The notes under the pieces are model-generated. The model was not told where the DNA came from and searched no databases. It saw only the letters and a program-made list of their open reading frames with translations. A DNA stretch of 64,000 bases, taken from assembly GCA_030737835.1 (NCBI GenBank), contig JAUJYN010000017.1, forward strand, positions 2,232,001 through 2,296,000. The letters run 5' to 3'. This document shows, one piece after another, positions 11,901-24,817 of this stretch. This DNA is from Acorus gramineus. Lineage: Eukaryota > Streptophyta > Magnoliopsida > Acorales > Acoraceae. The stretch's first letter is position 1. The number at the start of each line of letters is the position of its first letter. Made by a program: the position numbers and the translations under genes.

Positions 11901-12316
11901 TGTTATGCCTGTGTCATTTGGAGCCTTATTTTTTTTCAATCGGAGTCGCTAAAATTTTGGCTTTTAGCCATCTGCGGGAGTTGGAGTACTCTGATTAAAA
12001 ATCTAACTGCATATTATGGGTCCTGATACCGTTTTGTACTACCCATAAAAATTTCATCGAATTCCGATATCGTTTGGAAAAAATATGCAGTTCTGAATCG
12101 TATCCGGGTTTGGTCGTTACTGATTTGGATGGCTGTGAGAAAATGCACATGCCTAATGGGGATGGTCGACTATAAGTCTTAACATTTTGTTTTTTTCATT
12201 GGTTGGGTTGACTTGTCAACAACCCCCCTCCCACAAACTCACTTTATGAGAATTAAAGACCCCCCCATTTGTCTCTCTCTCTCTCTCTCCCCTTCTCTAG
12301 CAAATGAAGCCATCTG
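11901..12316 (+). mobile_element. A LTR, left fragment
   Basis: It begins TGTTATGCCTGTGTC and carries the first 416 bp of a plus-strand A LTR up to a CT-rich run, where a minus-strand LTR is inserted. The expected right flank (TSD AAACA) is not found in the window, so its right part is lost. Confidence 0.75.
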
Positions 12317-14767
12317 TGTCACGCCCCAGGGCGGCCGTCCCCGAGACGTGGCAATAATGAAATATCAGCTATCAATACCTGAGGTCAACAAAGACTCCAA
12401 CAACAACAACCAAGGCAGCAAAGCAAAGATACTGATAACTAACTGAAAAGCGGAAGCATAAGATATCAACAATGTCTGTAAACCAAAAACATTATTACAG
12501 ACTTGAATACACAATCACTGTCCTGTGAGACCCAAGTCTAGTTAAAATAAAATACAACCAGTGCCCATGCATGATTTACAATACATAAAATGACTCAGGA
12601 CTACTGACAGCCTCGCACTCGCCACCCGTCGAAAGAACGCTCCACGCCCATAAGACCACGCCACAAGGAAGCTCCAGCTCCACGCCCAACACTGCCCCTG
12701 AAAAGAAACAGTATGCGAGGGGTGAGCTACAGGCTTAGTGAGTGGCTGGAAACCAATCACCATACAACAGTTCAATACTAAAATAATTTCCTCTCAAGGA
12801 AAACATGGGTAGAAACCCAATGGATAACAAGGTCACGCGACGGCGCGACCAACCTCACCCTCACTCCCGGAGGAAGACTCTTGGGACTTTTGGGGAGAGA
12901 CCATACCGTTGGTCGAAGAGACGCGGAATTATTGGTCCACACAACACTACTGGATCACCAACCTCACCCTCACTCCCGGAGGGAGACTCTTGGGACTCTT
13001 GGGGAGAGACCATACCGTTGGTCGAAGAGACCTGGAATTACTGGTCTACACAACACTACTGGATCATCAATCCCTGAGATAACTGCCCAACGATGTCTTT
13101 GAACATCGATACGCAACCAAACCCATCAACTATGAGAACGGACAAACAACGAATGAGTCACGCGGCAATGTGTCTTCACCTTATCCTCACCCTCACCCAT
13201 TAGAGGTGACATAGGACTTTTGGAAGAGACTTAGACTGCCTCCACCTACACCCTTGGTCCACTGGTAGCCTTTTCCCCGCGTAGCCTCCACCTGGTATAC
13301 TCCCACGATCAGTACGCTTCCGAGCGCATCGGTGGTACCTACGGATGGGAGCCCTCTATCACGACAGCTTTTCCAACACCGAAAAGTTCCTACATCGGAT
13401 CCAACGAAGGGGGGAACGATTCCACGCTCACAATATCATTCGTTAGCCCTCTCCCGGGTTGCCTCTACCTGGTACACTCCGACGATCAGTACGCTCCCGA
13501 ACACATCGATGGTACCTACGGATGGGAGCCCTCTGTCAAGACGGCTACAACCCGGGCCCCTTCAACACGGACAACATTGGGAGTAAACATTCCATGTTCG
13601 CAAAGCGAACCCAATGGAAAAACAACTACTCTCGATAATCACATATCGATGATATTAAATACTATTGTACTCCCACACGGTTGCATTGCTCGGACACAAG
13701 GGGGGGGGGGTTGCCTCTGCTCTCACGCCGAAATAATTCCAAGGCACATAACCCAACAGGCGGTTCATATACACGCCTCTCACGGGTAGGCCTAGCTTAA
13801 TGCCACAACTACCGGCTTAACAAAACCGATAAGATAATGAATTCTCCTGAATTCTGAACAAGTGCATCGCTCGGATGCACGGGGCGATTACATCGCTAGC
13901 GCTCTAACTAATAAGGCACAACCCGACAACGGGTCATACCCATGCCTATTTCAGATAAGCCTAATCAGTTTTAACATGCGCATAATTATTACAGGAGAAT
14001 TCTATCACTGAAGGAACTTGATCCACATGCACAATAACATATGCTTAACTATAGGGTTTCTCCCTAACATGAGTATATGGCATAAACAACACATCATGCA
14101 ACATACATACAAGGCAAGGCCTAACTACACATGCATATGAGGGCACTAATCGTATAAACATCCAAAATATACACTAACATGCGTTGGATATCGCCAACTT
14201 AAAAGGGAAGGGTCAAGCGCGATCTCGCGCACTAACAGGTGAATGCTAATATTCCAAACGAATCCGAGTCGAGTAGGAAATCACCTCTACTCAGTTCGTG
14301 CAGAGGGAGAGGGCGAGAGAGATCATCATCTCATGAAGCTGGTCATAGCTTTGCCCCATTAGCATGGGCGCAACAACTACACCACACCCTCGAGTCTTAT
14401 CGCAAGGGAATATTAGGCAGGTGCCCGTTATTAACCCAGACTTAATCATGTTGGATATTCCAATTAATATGGTGGGAGTAGTATTACAATACTACCTAAG
14501 GCATGCCATATTCTATACATCCATACACATTACAAAAATACATGCCCATACTAGAGGGGCGCATGCAACACAATCATTCATACATGAATACAATACATGT
14601 ATATAAGCCTAGCATGCAAGATATCTAACATATTATAGCTTAAGCATGGCCATACTACTTATCTAAACAAATAGTATAGCTTAGGTGCCCCATCGATGCG
14701 TGACACACGACTTCGCGCGTCGAGCGCATCTCAAGGGGGGGGGGGTGGATTGGATGAAACTACTCAC

Positions 14768-14804
14768 CTCAACCCGGGACCTCGCGCATCCCATCCGACG
14801 AGAT
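14768..14804 (-). other. Conserved LTR mini-exon candidate
   Basis: A 37-nt segment between TTGCAG and GTGAGT on the minus strand. Confidence 0.5.
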
Positions 14805-14889
14805 CTGCAAGGTAAGGGCATCAAATTTGGTGAGTAACAACACATTATAACACTTAGAAATTACTAGAAATGCCTAAGACTTAGACATG

Positions 14890-15220
14890 CACACATACGC
14901 GCTCGCACGCATGCGAGCACGCGCGTACGCACGCATGTTCAAGTGCCCCAGCACCTACCCGAGACCCTGCGTAGCCCCGCGCATGCCCACGCATGCGCAC
15001 GCACGCGCGGCGCGCACTGGCACCTAGCCGCGAGCCCAGACCCGCCCAGACAACCTGCCCCGCCCGCGCGCACGCTCACGCGCGCCCTCGCGCACTGGCG
15101 CGCACGACCCGCGCGCCCGCTCCGCTCGCACCCGCACGCCCGCGCGCACGCGCACGCGCCCGCCTGCGCCTGCCTATGCCCCTCTGCGCGCGCGTCTGGA
15201 TAGACCCGCGCGCTCACCTG
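14890..15220. repeat. GC-rich block of A LTR
   Basis: It starts with the perfect inverted repeat gctcgcacgcatgcgagc (near 14901) and continues as cgcgcgcacgc-type steps. Confidence 0.75.
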
Positions 15221-15230
15221 GCACACTTTT

Positions 15231-16724
15231 TGTCACGCCCCATGGCGGCCATCCCTGAGACGTGGCAATAATAACTATCAGCTATCAATACCTGAGGTCA
15301 ATAAGGACACCAACAACAATACACAAGGAGGCAAACCACGATAATGATAACTGATTGAAAAGCGGAAGCATAATATATAACAATGTCTGTAAATCAAAAA
15401 CATTATTACAGACCCGAATACACAATCAATGTCCTGTGAAAGCCAAGTCTAGACCAAAGAAAATACAACTTGTGCCACATGCGCGACTTACAAAGCATAA
15501 AATGACTCTAGGAATGCTGACAGCCTCGCACACGCCACCCGCCGGCAGAACGCTCCACGCCCATAAGACCACGCCACAGGAAGCTCCAGCTCCACACCCA
15601 ACACTGCCCCTGAAAAGAAACAGTATGCGAGGGGTGAGCTACAAGCTCAGTGAGTGGCTGGAAACCAATCACCATTCTACAGTTCAATACATAATCAATT
15701 TCCTTTCAAGGAAAACATGGGTGGAAACCCATGGATAACTGGGTCACGTGGCGGCGCGACCATCTTCACCCCCACCCTCACTCCCAGAGGGAGTCTTTCG
15801 GGACTTATGGGGAGAGACCATACCGTTGGTCGAAGAGACCCGGATTTACTGGTCTAGAGACCATACCGTCGGTCGAAGAGACCCGGATTTACTGGTCTAG
15901 AGACCATACCGTCAGTCGAAGAGACCCGGATTTACTAGTCTACTCAACACTACTGGATCATCTACATCTAGATAATCGCCCAACGATGTCCTTGAACATC
16001 GATTCAAGACCGGACCCACCAACTATGGGAACGGTCGAACAACGAATGGGTCACGCGGCGATAATCTTCACCTCATCCTTACCCTCACTCCTGGAGGGAG
16101 ACTCTTGGGACTTATGGAAGAGAGAACGATTCCCACGCCCGTAACATCATTCGTTAACCCTCTCCCGGGTAGTATCTACAACCCGATCTCCTCAACTCAC
16201 CGCTCTACACCCTTGGTCCGCCAGTAGCCCTTTCCCCGGGTAGCCTCTACCTGGTATACTCCCACGATCAGTACTCTTCCAAATGCATCGGTGGTACCTA
16301 TGGATGGGAGCCCTCTGTCAGGACAGCTAAACCCGAGAAGTTCCTACATCGGATCCAACGAAGGGGAGAACGATCCCATGTTCGCAAAGCGAAACCCAAT
16401 GGAAAACAACCACTCTCGATACTCGCTTATCGAGATATCAAACACAAGCATAACAACAATCAACACACTCATATTAACCTTAAAGTAGTCATAGTCCCTA
16501 TACGGGAGTAACTACACAAGTTAGAGGGTCGTAACATCGCCGATCCACCCCACGCTCACCCTTTAGGGGTGTCATGGGTCTTTTGGGACAGACTAGACCG
16601 CTCTCCACCCCTGGTCCACCCGGTAGCCTCTCCCACCCTCGTGGCCTCCACCTAGTCCACTCCCACTATCAGTACTGTCCGACACATCGGAGGTACCTAC
16701 GGACGGGAGCCCTCTGTCAGGTAC
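15231..16724 (-). mobile_element. C LTR, left part
   Basis: It begins TGTCACGCCCC inside the GC-rich block of the LTR at 12317. The sequence is A-like to about 16400 and B-like afterwards (agtcatagtccctatacggg...), which defines the mosaic type. It is cut at 16725 by the next element and the right part is not in the window. Confidence 0.75.
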
Positions 16725-19700
16725 TGTCACGCCCCAGGCGTCCCTGAGACGTGGCAAAATAAAATATAATATCAGTTATCAATACCTGAGGTCAATAAGG
16801 ACACCAACAACAATACACAAGGCGGCAATGCAAGATAATGACAACTGACTGAAAAGCGGAAGCATAATATATAACAATGTCTGTAAATCAAAAACATTAT
16901 TACAGACCCGAATACACAATCAATGTCCTGTGAAAGCCAAGTCTAGACCAAAGAAAATACAACCAGTGCCACATGCACGATTTACAAAGCATAAAATGAC
17001 TCTAGGAATGCTGACAGCCTCTCACACTCCACCCGCCTGCAGAACGCTCCACGCCCATAAGACCACGCCACAGGAAGCTCCAGCTCCACGCCCAACACTG
17101 CCCCTGAAAAGAAACAGTATGCGAGGGGTGAGCTACAAGCTCAGTGAGTGGCTGGAAACCAATCACAATTCTACAGTTCAACACATAATCAGTTCACTTT
17201 TTTCCAAGGAAAAACATGGGTAGAAACCCAAGATAACTGGGTCACGCGGCGGCGCGACCAACCTCACCCCCACCCTCACTCCCAGAGGGAGTCTTTTGGG
17301 ACTTATGGGGAGAGACCATACCATCGGTCGAAGAGACCCGGATTTACTGGTCTAGAGACCATGCCGTCGGTCGAAGAGACCCGGATTTACTGGTCTACTC
17401 AACACTACTGGATCATCTACATCTAGATAATCGCCCATCAATGTCCTTCAACATCCATCACGAGACCGGACCCAACATCTATGGGAACGGTCGAACAACG
17501 AATGGGTCACGAGGCGACGCGTCTTCGCCTCATCCACACCCTCACTCCTGAAAGGAGACATCTTGGGACTTTAGGAGAGACTTAGACTGCTCTACACCCC
17601 TGGTCCACCGGTAGCCTCTCCTCACTCCGTAGCTTACCAGGTATACTCCCACGATCTGCACTGTCTAAACACATCAGAGGTACCTACAGATGGGAGCCCT
17701 CTGTCAGGATAGCTTGTCTAACGTCGGGGCTGTCACTACACGGATCCAACGAAGGGGAGAATGATTCCACACTCGCGACATCATTCAATAACCCTCTCCC
17801 GGGTAGTATCTACAACCCGATCTCCTCAACTCACCACTCTCGATACTCTCTCATCGAGATGCCACACACATGCATAACAGCAACCAACAAACTCATATTA
17901 ACCTTAAAGTAGTCATAGTCCCTAAACGAGAGTAACTACACAAGCCAGTGGGTCGTTACATCGCCGACCCACCACACCCTCACCCTCACCCTCGAAGGGG
18001 TGACATGGTCTTTTGGGACTGACTAGGCTGTTAATCACCCTTGGTCCACCGGCAGCCTCTCCCCGCTCCGTAGCTTACCTGGTATACTCCCACGATCAGC
18101 ACTGTCCGAACACATCGGAGGTACCTACAGATGGGAGCCCTCTGTCAGGACAGCCTATCTAACGCCGGGGCTGTACTACACGGATCCAACGAAGGGAAGA
18201 GAACAGCCTACCCACACGCATGCGATCCTCTTGGATCCGTCGACAACGCTTCCTAACATTTCTAATGACATGAATTCTCAAGAATTCCTCCAGGGCGCAT
18301 AACCAAGATGCGGGGAGACATATATTATAACAACAAGGTTATAATATATGTCTAAGGCATGCTTACAACAATATGCTCACATAATCCCATCTTGATTTAA
18401 ATAAATTAAACTAAATGGGAACATGCATAGTTCAGGGCAAGGTGTCTAGGCATGCATAGGCCGCTATACATGATATAAGGGTGCATATCCCTAGCATACA
18501 AAGTCTAAGGTGGCATGGATACATCATATTGATCATGCATAGATCAAGGCTTTTAAGTACATGACATGGTGTCTAGGCATGTATGGGCCTCTATACACGA
18601 TACATGGATGTATATCCCTAGCATGCAAAATATCTACATATTAGTTAGGGAGCCCCATTGATGCGCGACACGCGTCTACGCGGGTCGAGAGCATCCCTAG
18701 AGAGGGGGGCGATTGGAATCAAACCTTAACAACCCGGGACCTCGCGCATCCCATCCGACGAGATCTGCAAGGTAGGGGCATCCAACTGGTGAGAAACAAC
18801 ACAATTTACACATAGAAAACATTAAAAATAACCAATACTCGGACAAGCATGCATACGGGCTCGCACGCATGCGAGCACGCACGTACGCACGCGAGTCCGA
18901 GTGCCCCGACACCTACCCGAACCCTCGGGCAGCCACCCGCATGGCCCCCCGCACGCGCACGCACGAATGAACACGCACGCACGCACCCCAGCACCATCGG
19001 CGCACCACCGCGCGCTTGCCCGCGCGCCCAGACGCGCTGCCGCACGCACTCGCACGCTCGCGCGCGCCCGCGCGCACCAAGCGTCCAGCTCAGCGCGTAC
19101 CCGCGCGCACTGCGCCCTCCGCGCAGCACCCCGCGCACGCCCTAGCTCGCGAACGCACGCGCGCGCGCGCACTGGTCCCCAGCCTCGCGCCCAGGCGCAT
19201 GCCCAGGTACCTGCTCCGCGCGCGCGCACGCTTGCGCGCACACCCGCGCACGCCCGCGCGCACTCGCGTGCACTCCCGCTCGCACCCCTGTTCGCGCTAG
19301 CACCCGCGCACTCGCGCGCACGCATTTGCACACGTCTGCGCGTTCGGCAGAGCCTGCCAGCGCACGCCTGCGCGCGCATGGGCGCAGACTGCGCCCAGCG
19401 CGCGCCCAAGCCATCCCAACCTCATTTTAACCCTCCCCAACTTCTCACACACACCCTAACACATGTACCCAACATGCATGACCTCCCTAACATCCCCTTA
19501 AGCCATGAAAACCAAGAAAAGAAGGGGAGGAGCTCACCTCGACGCACCCGCGACCACCTCAACCCCCACCACTAACACCACCACCCTCCTCAGCCCTCCC
19601 ATGGCTGCAAATCAGGGGGGAAAGATCATGAGAAAGGGAGCTTGAGAGAGAGGGGATCAACAACAACAACCAAAGCTACCATCACTTCCTTCTCCACCAT

Positions 19701-20310
19701 CTCCTTCTCTTTGTGTCATTTAATCAAACACATGGGGGGGGGCCTTTGAAGGAGAGGAAGAGGGACCAGATGTGGGCGTGGAAGTGAGAGGGAGAGAGAG
19801 AGAGAGAAGAAGAGATATTTGTTGCACACAAATATCTAAAAGAGGGGGAAATGACCTAGTCGCCCTTTGACTAGAAATTCTGTGCATGCTTCACTGGAAC
19901 AGCCATAACTTCTTCGATATAGCTCCGAATTGTACAATTCCAAGTCCGTTGGAAAGCTAAGAAGATTATCTACAACTTTCATGTTTATGCCAAGATCAAA
20001 TAATCCCTCTAGCTATTCTGAAATTAGAGCTAAACATGGAACAGGGCTGCTGCCAGAATTTCCATCCCCGGGGTATACTTGGAAAAATACCCATAACTTT
20101 TACTACAAGAATCCAGTTGATCTAATTCCACTTCTGTGCGAAAGCTAACTCAAAACTGGACATCTTATAATAAAATCATATTTAAACCTCTTCATCTTGG
20201 ATTTTAACAAAATCAAATCCAAATACCAAATTGAAAATACATAACTTCTAGGAAAAAATTATGTACCCAAATTTTCAAATCAGAGTGCTCCAAATGACAC
20301 AGGCACAACA
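16725..20310 (-). mobile_element. 3' LTR (subfamily C) of chimeric element
   Basis: A 3,586-bp LTR from TGTCACGCCCC to aggcacaaca, directly followed by the PPT complement at 20311. So it is the 3' LTR of a minus-strand element. It includes a GC-rich block at 18840-19400. The mini-exon region at 18727-18765 has lost the GTGAGT donor. The left flank GGTAC (16720-16724) does not match the right flank of the element (GACCC at 29515), in keeping with a rearranged element. Confidence 0.85.
18840..19400. repeat. GC-rich block of C LTR
   Basis: It opens with an 18-bp palindrome (gctcgcacgcatgcgagc near 18859) and continues as CpG-dense degenerate repeats. All three frames on both strands stay open for long stretches, giving spurious Arg/Ala-rich frames. 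Confidence 0.8.
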
Positions 20311-20326
20311 TTCTTCCCCCCTTAGG
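20311..20326 (-). other. Polypurine tract
   Basis: The minus strand reads CCTAAGGGGGGAAGAA immediately upstream of the 3' LTR. This is the expected plus-strand primer site, and the same tract occurs at 36667-36681 and 49951-49967. Confidence 0.85.
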
Positions 20327-22902
20327 AAATTTAGTCCTCGAAATTTAAGGAAACCCAAAGGGAAGACCGAAAGTATCATGCATAGACCTTTTGCTCCCAA
20401 GTGGTCTTCGCACCGGAATGGCGCTACCAACCCACTATAATCAAAGGAACGGTCTTAGCGTGGAGCCTCTTCTCATGCTGGTCTCTGACCTCGATCCACT
20501 GCTCCACGAACGATAAATCCACCTCCAGGATGAGGCGGTCGAATAGACTGACATGAGCAGGATCTTGGACATTACGCCCCGGTCATGAGACAAGGACGAC
20601 GTCGTGGGCATGAGCCAGCTGTGGGGGAAAGGCTACATGATAAGCCACCTCCCCAATCCACTCAATGATGAGAACTGGTCCCATTAAAGAGCAAACTCAG
20701 CTTGCCCCGAACGTCGAAACAGAGGGTGCCCTTTAACCAGGACACCTTCTTGAAAAATATTGTCGCCAAACCCAAAGGTAAGCCCCTGGTGACAATGACC
20801 TGGGTAGCCCTTCTGTTGGTTCTGGGAGGTGCAGATGCACACCTGAACCAACCTGGCCACTGCAAGGTCAAACAACTAACTTATGGCCCCTCCAACTGGC
20901 GCCCCTCGACCGTCCCAACACAAGGGAGGTATAAAACTGCGAGTGCCTTTCACATATCCATCGGGATGCTCAAATAGCAGTCATCTTGCAGGCATACCCC
21001 AACAAATGGGTGGTGCCTCATCCAACTGCCCTCATCATCGAGCACCCAGGCACATAGCATGTCCTCCAAGGTCTGAATCGTCCTCTTTGTCTGGCTATCC
21101 ATCGGCGATGAAACGCTATACTTAATGGAGGCTCACGCCAAAGGCTGCGCCACCACCTCCATGTAACCCTCGCATCTCAATCGAAAATAGGACCGACTGG
21201 AGTGCCATGAAGACGAACAATTGCGAAGGTGAAAACTCACGTCAAGGCGTCCAGAGACTCAATTAGTTGGATAGGGAGGGAAAAGCGGACTTAGTCAATC
21301 GGTCAATTATCACCTAGACGACGTCATGACCCGAACGTGACATTAGCGAGTCCACAACAATCCCTGATAACCCACTCCCACGTCCACTGAGAAATCTCGA
21401 TGGACTGACGCTTTCCACTCAATGATGATTCTCGAACTTTGCCAGGGGGCATGCCAACCTGGGGAAACAAGGTCACCCACATAACCTTTTCATCGCACTA
21501 CTAGCAATCTCTATGAAGACTACCCCAAAGTAGTCCACGGAAGCCCAATAAAACTTTTGAGATCCACGAAGGCATCCGGCGCATTCGTCAACCCCGACGG
21601 CAGTACTTAAAACTCGTAGTGCCTGAACGGTCACGAAAGGCCATCTACGGATGTCCAACTCTCGGATCTCTAACTTGTGGTACCCTTGTGCGAAGATCGA
21701 TCTAACAGCAGACACTCGCTCCCAGAGCTGGTCAAATAGATCATCGATTTGCGGCAAAGGTAATTGATCTTCAACCTCCACGGGGAGATCAAAACAACAC
21801 CTCGAACAATTAAGTCCAGATTCTGCTCCTCGAGCATGGCTGGCGCTCATGATGACACTTACACGCTTGGTAAGCCACTCAACCGCACTTAATCCACAAG
21901 ACACGCAATAAGGGGTCGTCGAACCTCGACAATGCCTATGCAACGTTATTTATCTGATAGGGCGGTTGAGTCCCATCACGAACGCTAGCATCGCGTCTCT
22001 TTATTCGTGACCAATGTGGGGCAAAACGTGACAATATCCACAACTGTGCTTCACATGCCGCCAAAGATAGGTCGCTCATCTATCACCATTGGAACTCCAG
22101 CATCCTGCACTCCATGGGCAGATTCACCACGGGGAGTCCACGCTCTCGACGTCATTTAACAGCACTCTCCCAGTGTGGCCTCTACCTGGTAGCCTCCCAA
22201 GCCTACTATCTCTGCCATATGGGCGCACCACAAGCATAGTATCTGGGAGCACCTCACAGGGCTCTGGCCTCAACCGGGCAGCTACAACGCACAATGATAT
22301 ATCGAAGCGACTCCATATGCCACTATGGAACCCTGTCCACTAGCGATCGCCCACTGAGCTGCAATAGGACGCACCCAATCCCGATCGTACGCATCACCAC
22401 TCGCTACAGCACCTTCCAAGTGAGAGGGAAAAATCCACCATCAATTTGATGCTTCTAAGGTAGTCCTTGACTGGGAAAAGAAACCTTGGGAGGGCACCAT
22501 GAGGTCCCGATATAGGATATCCCAACAACCAAACAAGGAACACGGAGTACCCTAGCCCGGGTCTCAACGCTGACCCTGCAAGGCCCCTTAATCCTGAGTA
22601 GGAAGTCAAGAAGAAGACCTCATCCCTTAATGAGCAATACACCACATCCTCAACACTTTACACTGGCGCCGCACGCGAACTCAATGGTTACCAGCGATAC
22701 CGATACACGGGAAAGAAGCTCCATTATCGAGACGCAATCCATACCTTAGAAATTGCAACCAATTCATCACTATCACACTACTGGGCATAAATCTCCTACC
22801 CAAACCTTAATCCCGCACAAGAGATCTAACAACTGACCCTAACCAGTCGACCCAGTCAAAAACTTAAGGGTGGGTCCAGGGGGTCACGTCCACGTCCACG
22901 TC
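20327..22902 (-). mobile_element. Non-autonomous internal region (left half of chimera)
   Basis: It is colinear with the plus-strand internal region at 33970-36681 and the minus-strand one at 49968-52605. It holds scattered pol remnants: an integrase C-terminal piece near 20450-20560, an integrase-core piece near 21180-21420 and an RT piece at 21473-21760. Many stops and frameshifts separate them. The homology to the other copies ends at 22903-22907, where gag-pol sequence begins. Confidence 0.8.
21473..21943 (-). pseudogene. RT remnant of non-autonomous element
   Basis: A 156-codon open frame whose second half aligns by eye with the RT of the autonomous copy: [18 protein letters not shown], and then frame-broken matches to the fingers/palm. 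The catalytic FIDD motif is absent and the frame drifts. The first half has no recognisable domain. The same fragment occurs on the plus strand at about 35080-35510 and on the minus strand at 51142-51572, so it was fixed in the family before these insertions. Non-functional. Confidence 0.75.
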
Positions 22903-23394
22903 AACGGGAGTGCCATGGAGACGAACAATCTCGGAGACAAACAACTGCGCCAGGGTGTCCAGAGAATCGGTGAGTCGAATGGGGAGGAAATGAGCGGACT
23001 TTGTCAGTCGGTCGACGATTACCCAGATGGCATCGTGACCCGAACGTGACCTCGGCAAGCCCGAAACGAAGTCCATGGTGATCTGCTCCCACTTCCACTG
23101 AGGAATTTCAATGGACTGCAGCTTCCCCGTAGGACGCTGATGTTCCGACTTCACCTGCTGGCATACCAAGCAACGGGCAATGAAACGGCCAATATCCGCC
23201 TTCATCCCGCACCACCAGTAGCCACGACGAAGGCCCCTGTACATCTTCGTGCCACCAGGATGCACTGTGTACCTCAAACGATGGGCCTCATCCAAGATCT
23301 TCTGCTTCAGCTCTGCGTCGTCAGGAATGCATACTCGACCTCCGAACCGCAGGATTCCGTCCTTGCGAACCTGGTAGTCCGGACGCTCGCCCCG
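22864..23394 (-). pseudogene. pol: Integrase, truncated (chromovirus Tekay/Del type)
   Basis: The H2C2 zinc-binding part is present: HPGGTKMY, then a CxxC in RCLVCQQVK. It is followed by the start of the catalytic core with the first acidic residue in TMDFVSGLP and the conserved DRLTKSAHFLP. Just after RLHGTPV the sequence turns into leader sequence of the non-autonomous family and ends in a short DV repeat. The second Asp, the Glu of the DDE triad and the C-terminal/chromodomain part are missing. The frame is open upstream to about 23394 and is offset from the preceding pol frame. Family assignment rests on the HPGGTKMY and LPRSRSGHDAIWV motifs. It could not catalyse integration. Confidence 0.9.
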
Positions 23395-23777
23395 GCGACG
23401 CCTTCAGAGAGGACTAGAAAGTGAGGATCCTGCCCCTGAGCCGTGCAGATCTCATTGAGAAGAACGGGCTGCACCACTAGCCTGGCCAAAAAGCCACCTG
23501 CAGGTGTCTCTCGAACGCTGATCCAGCAAGCGGCCTCCTCCAGAAGCCTCCAACGACGTACAGCCAAGTGGGCGGCCATGCCCAAGGGCTGCCTGCTGAG
23601 AGCATCGGCCACGACATTCGCCTTACCCGGATGGTAAGCGATGTCACAATCATAGTCCTTCAGGAACTCGACCCAACGTCTCTGACGCATGTTGAGCTCC
23701 GGCTGGGACTGCAAGTAAGTCAAGCTCTTGTGATCAGTGAAGAGCTCGAACTCCTCGCCATAAGGTAGTGCCTCCAC
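23307..23777 (-). pseudogene. pol: RNase H end and linker of pol
   Basis: A continuation of the pol polyprotein in another frame. It starts within RNase H (TDHKSLTYL, the third acidic region) and runs through the conserved [14 protein letters not shown] and [14 protein letters not shown] motifs into the RH-integrase linker. After about residue 127 (near 23395) the encoded protein becomes nonsense while the true frame continues in the integrase segment, indicating a one-base shift. The join with the RT frame at about 23762 also looks like loss of a single T. No premature stop occurs inside the genuine stretch. Confidence 0.9.
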
Positions 23778-24817
23778 ATCTTCAGCGCAAAGATGATCGC
23801 TGCTAACTCTAAGTCGTGGGTGGGGTAATTCTGCTCATGGGGCTTCAACTGACGCGACGCGTAAGCCACAACCTTACCGTACTGCATCAGGACGCAACCC
23901 ACACCCAGCCGCGATGCATCGGAGTAGACTGCGAATCCACCACTCCCAGACGGAATGGTAAGAACTGGCGCTGAGGTGAGCCTTCGCTTCAACTCCAGGA
24001 AGCTCTCCTCGCAAGCTGGGGACCACTCGAACCGGACATCCTTCCGAGTGAGGCGGGTCAGAGGAACAGCTATCTTCGAGAAACCCTCGACAAACCTCCG
24101 ATAATAACCCGCTAAACCCAGGAAGCTCCGAATCTCTGTGGGGTTCGACGGTCGACGCCAATTCGACACGGCGAGCGTCTTGTCCGGGTCCACAGATATG
24201 CCCTCGCCGGAAATCACGTGGCCTAGAAAGGCCATACGCTCCAACCAAAACTCGCACTTACTGAACTTGGCGAACAACTGATGTCGGGCCAAAGTCTCCA
24301 AGACAGTGCGGAGATGGTCAGCGTGCTCCTCAAGACTCCTCGAGTACACCAGAATATCATCGATGAAGACTACTACGAAGGAGTCGAGGAAGGGCCGAAA
24401 CACCCGGTTCATCAGATCCATGAAGGCTGCCGGCGCATTCGTCAACCCAAACGGCAGTACTCGGAACTCGTAGTGCCCATAACGGGTACGAAAGGCCGTC
24501 TTCGAGATATCTGACTCCCGGATCTTCAGCTGATAGTAGCCCGAACGGAGATCGATCTTAGAAAAGACACGCGCTCCCTGGAGCTGGTCAAACAGATCGT
24601 CAATCCGTGGCAAGGGGTACTTGTTCTTCACGGTCCGCTTGTTCAGCTGCCTGTAATCAATACAAAGACGCAGCGAACCGTCCTTCTTTCGAACGAACAA
24701 AACAGGGGCTCCCCACGGAGAAACACTCGGACGTGCGAAGCCCTTCTCGAGCAACTCCTCCAACTGCTCCTTGAGCACCTTCAGCTCTGCTGGGGCCATC
24801 CGGTACGGAGCTCTCAA
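23720..24817 (-). pseudogene. pol: Reverse transcriptase / RNase H
   Basis: 365 codons of a Ty3/gypsy polymerase. RT occupies about residues 20-210, with [34 protein letters not shown], the catalytic FIDD at 151-154 and FLGHVIS. RNase H follows from about 260, with D300 in VYSDAS and E337 in DLELAA. The last 13 residues are out of frame because of the shift near 23762. The first codon used here is TTG; it is not a true start but the point where this frame opens after a one-base loss near 24815, which separates it from the protease frame. The domain itself has no stop. Confidence 0.95.

Larger units (their letters stand above)
12317..15230 (-). mobile_element. A LTR, left part
   Basis: It starts TGTCACGCCCC after a potential TSD half (ATCTG, 12312-12316). 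It contains the A-type exon-3 region (12690-12720), the U5-like region, the mini-exon (14768-14804) and a GC-rich block (about 14890-15220). It is cut at 15231 by another LTR and its right part is missing. Confidence 0.8.

Noticed and set aside
20662..20977. Short overlapping open frames in the non-autonomous internal region
   Set aside because: They are pol-derived or leader remnants in mixed frames, and the equivalents at 36110-36319 and 50375-50680 are disrupted differently.
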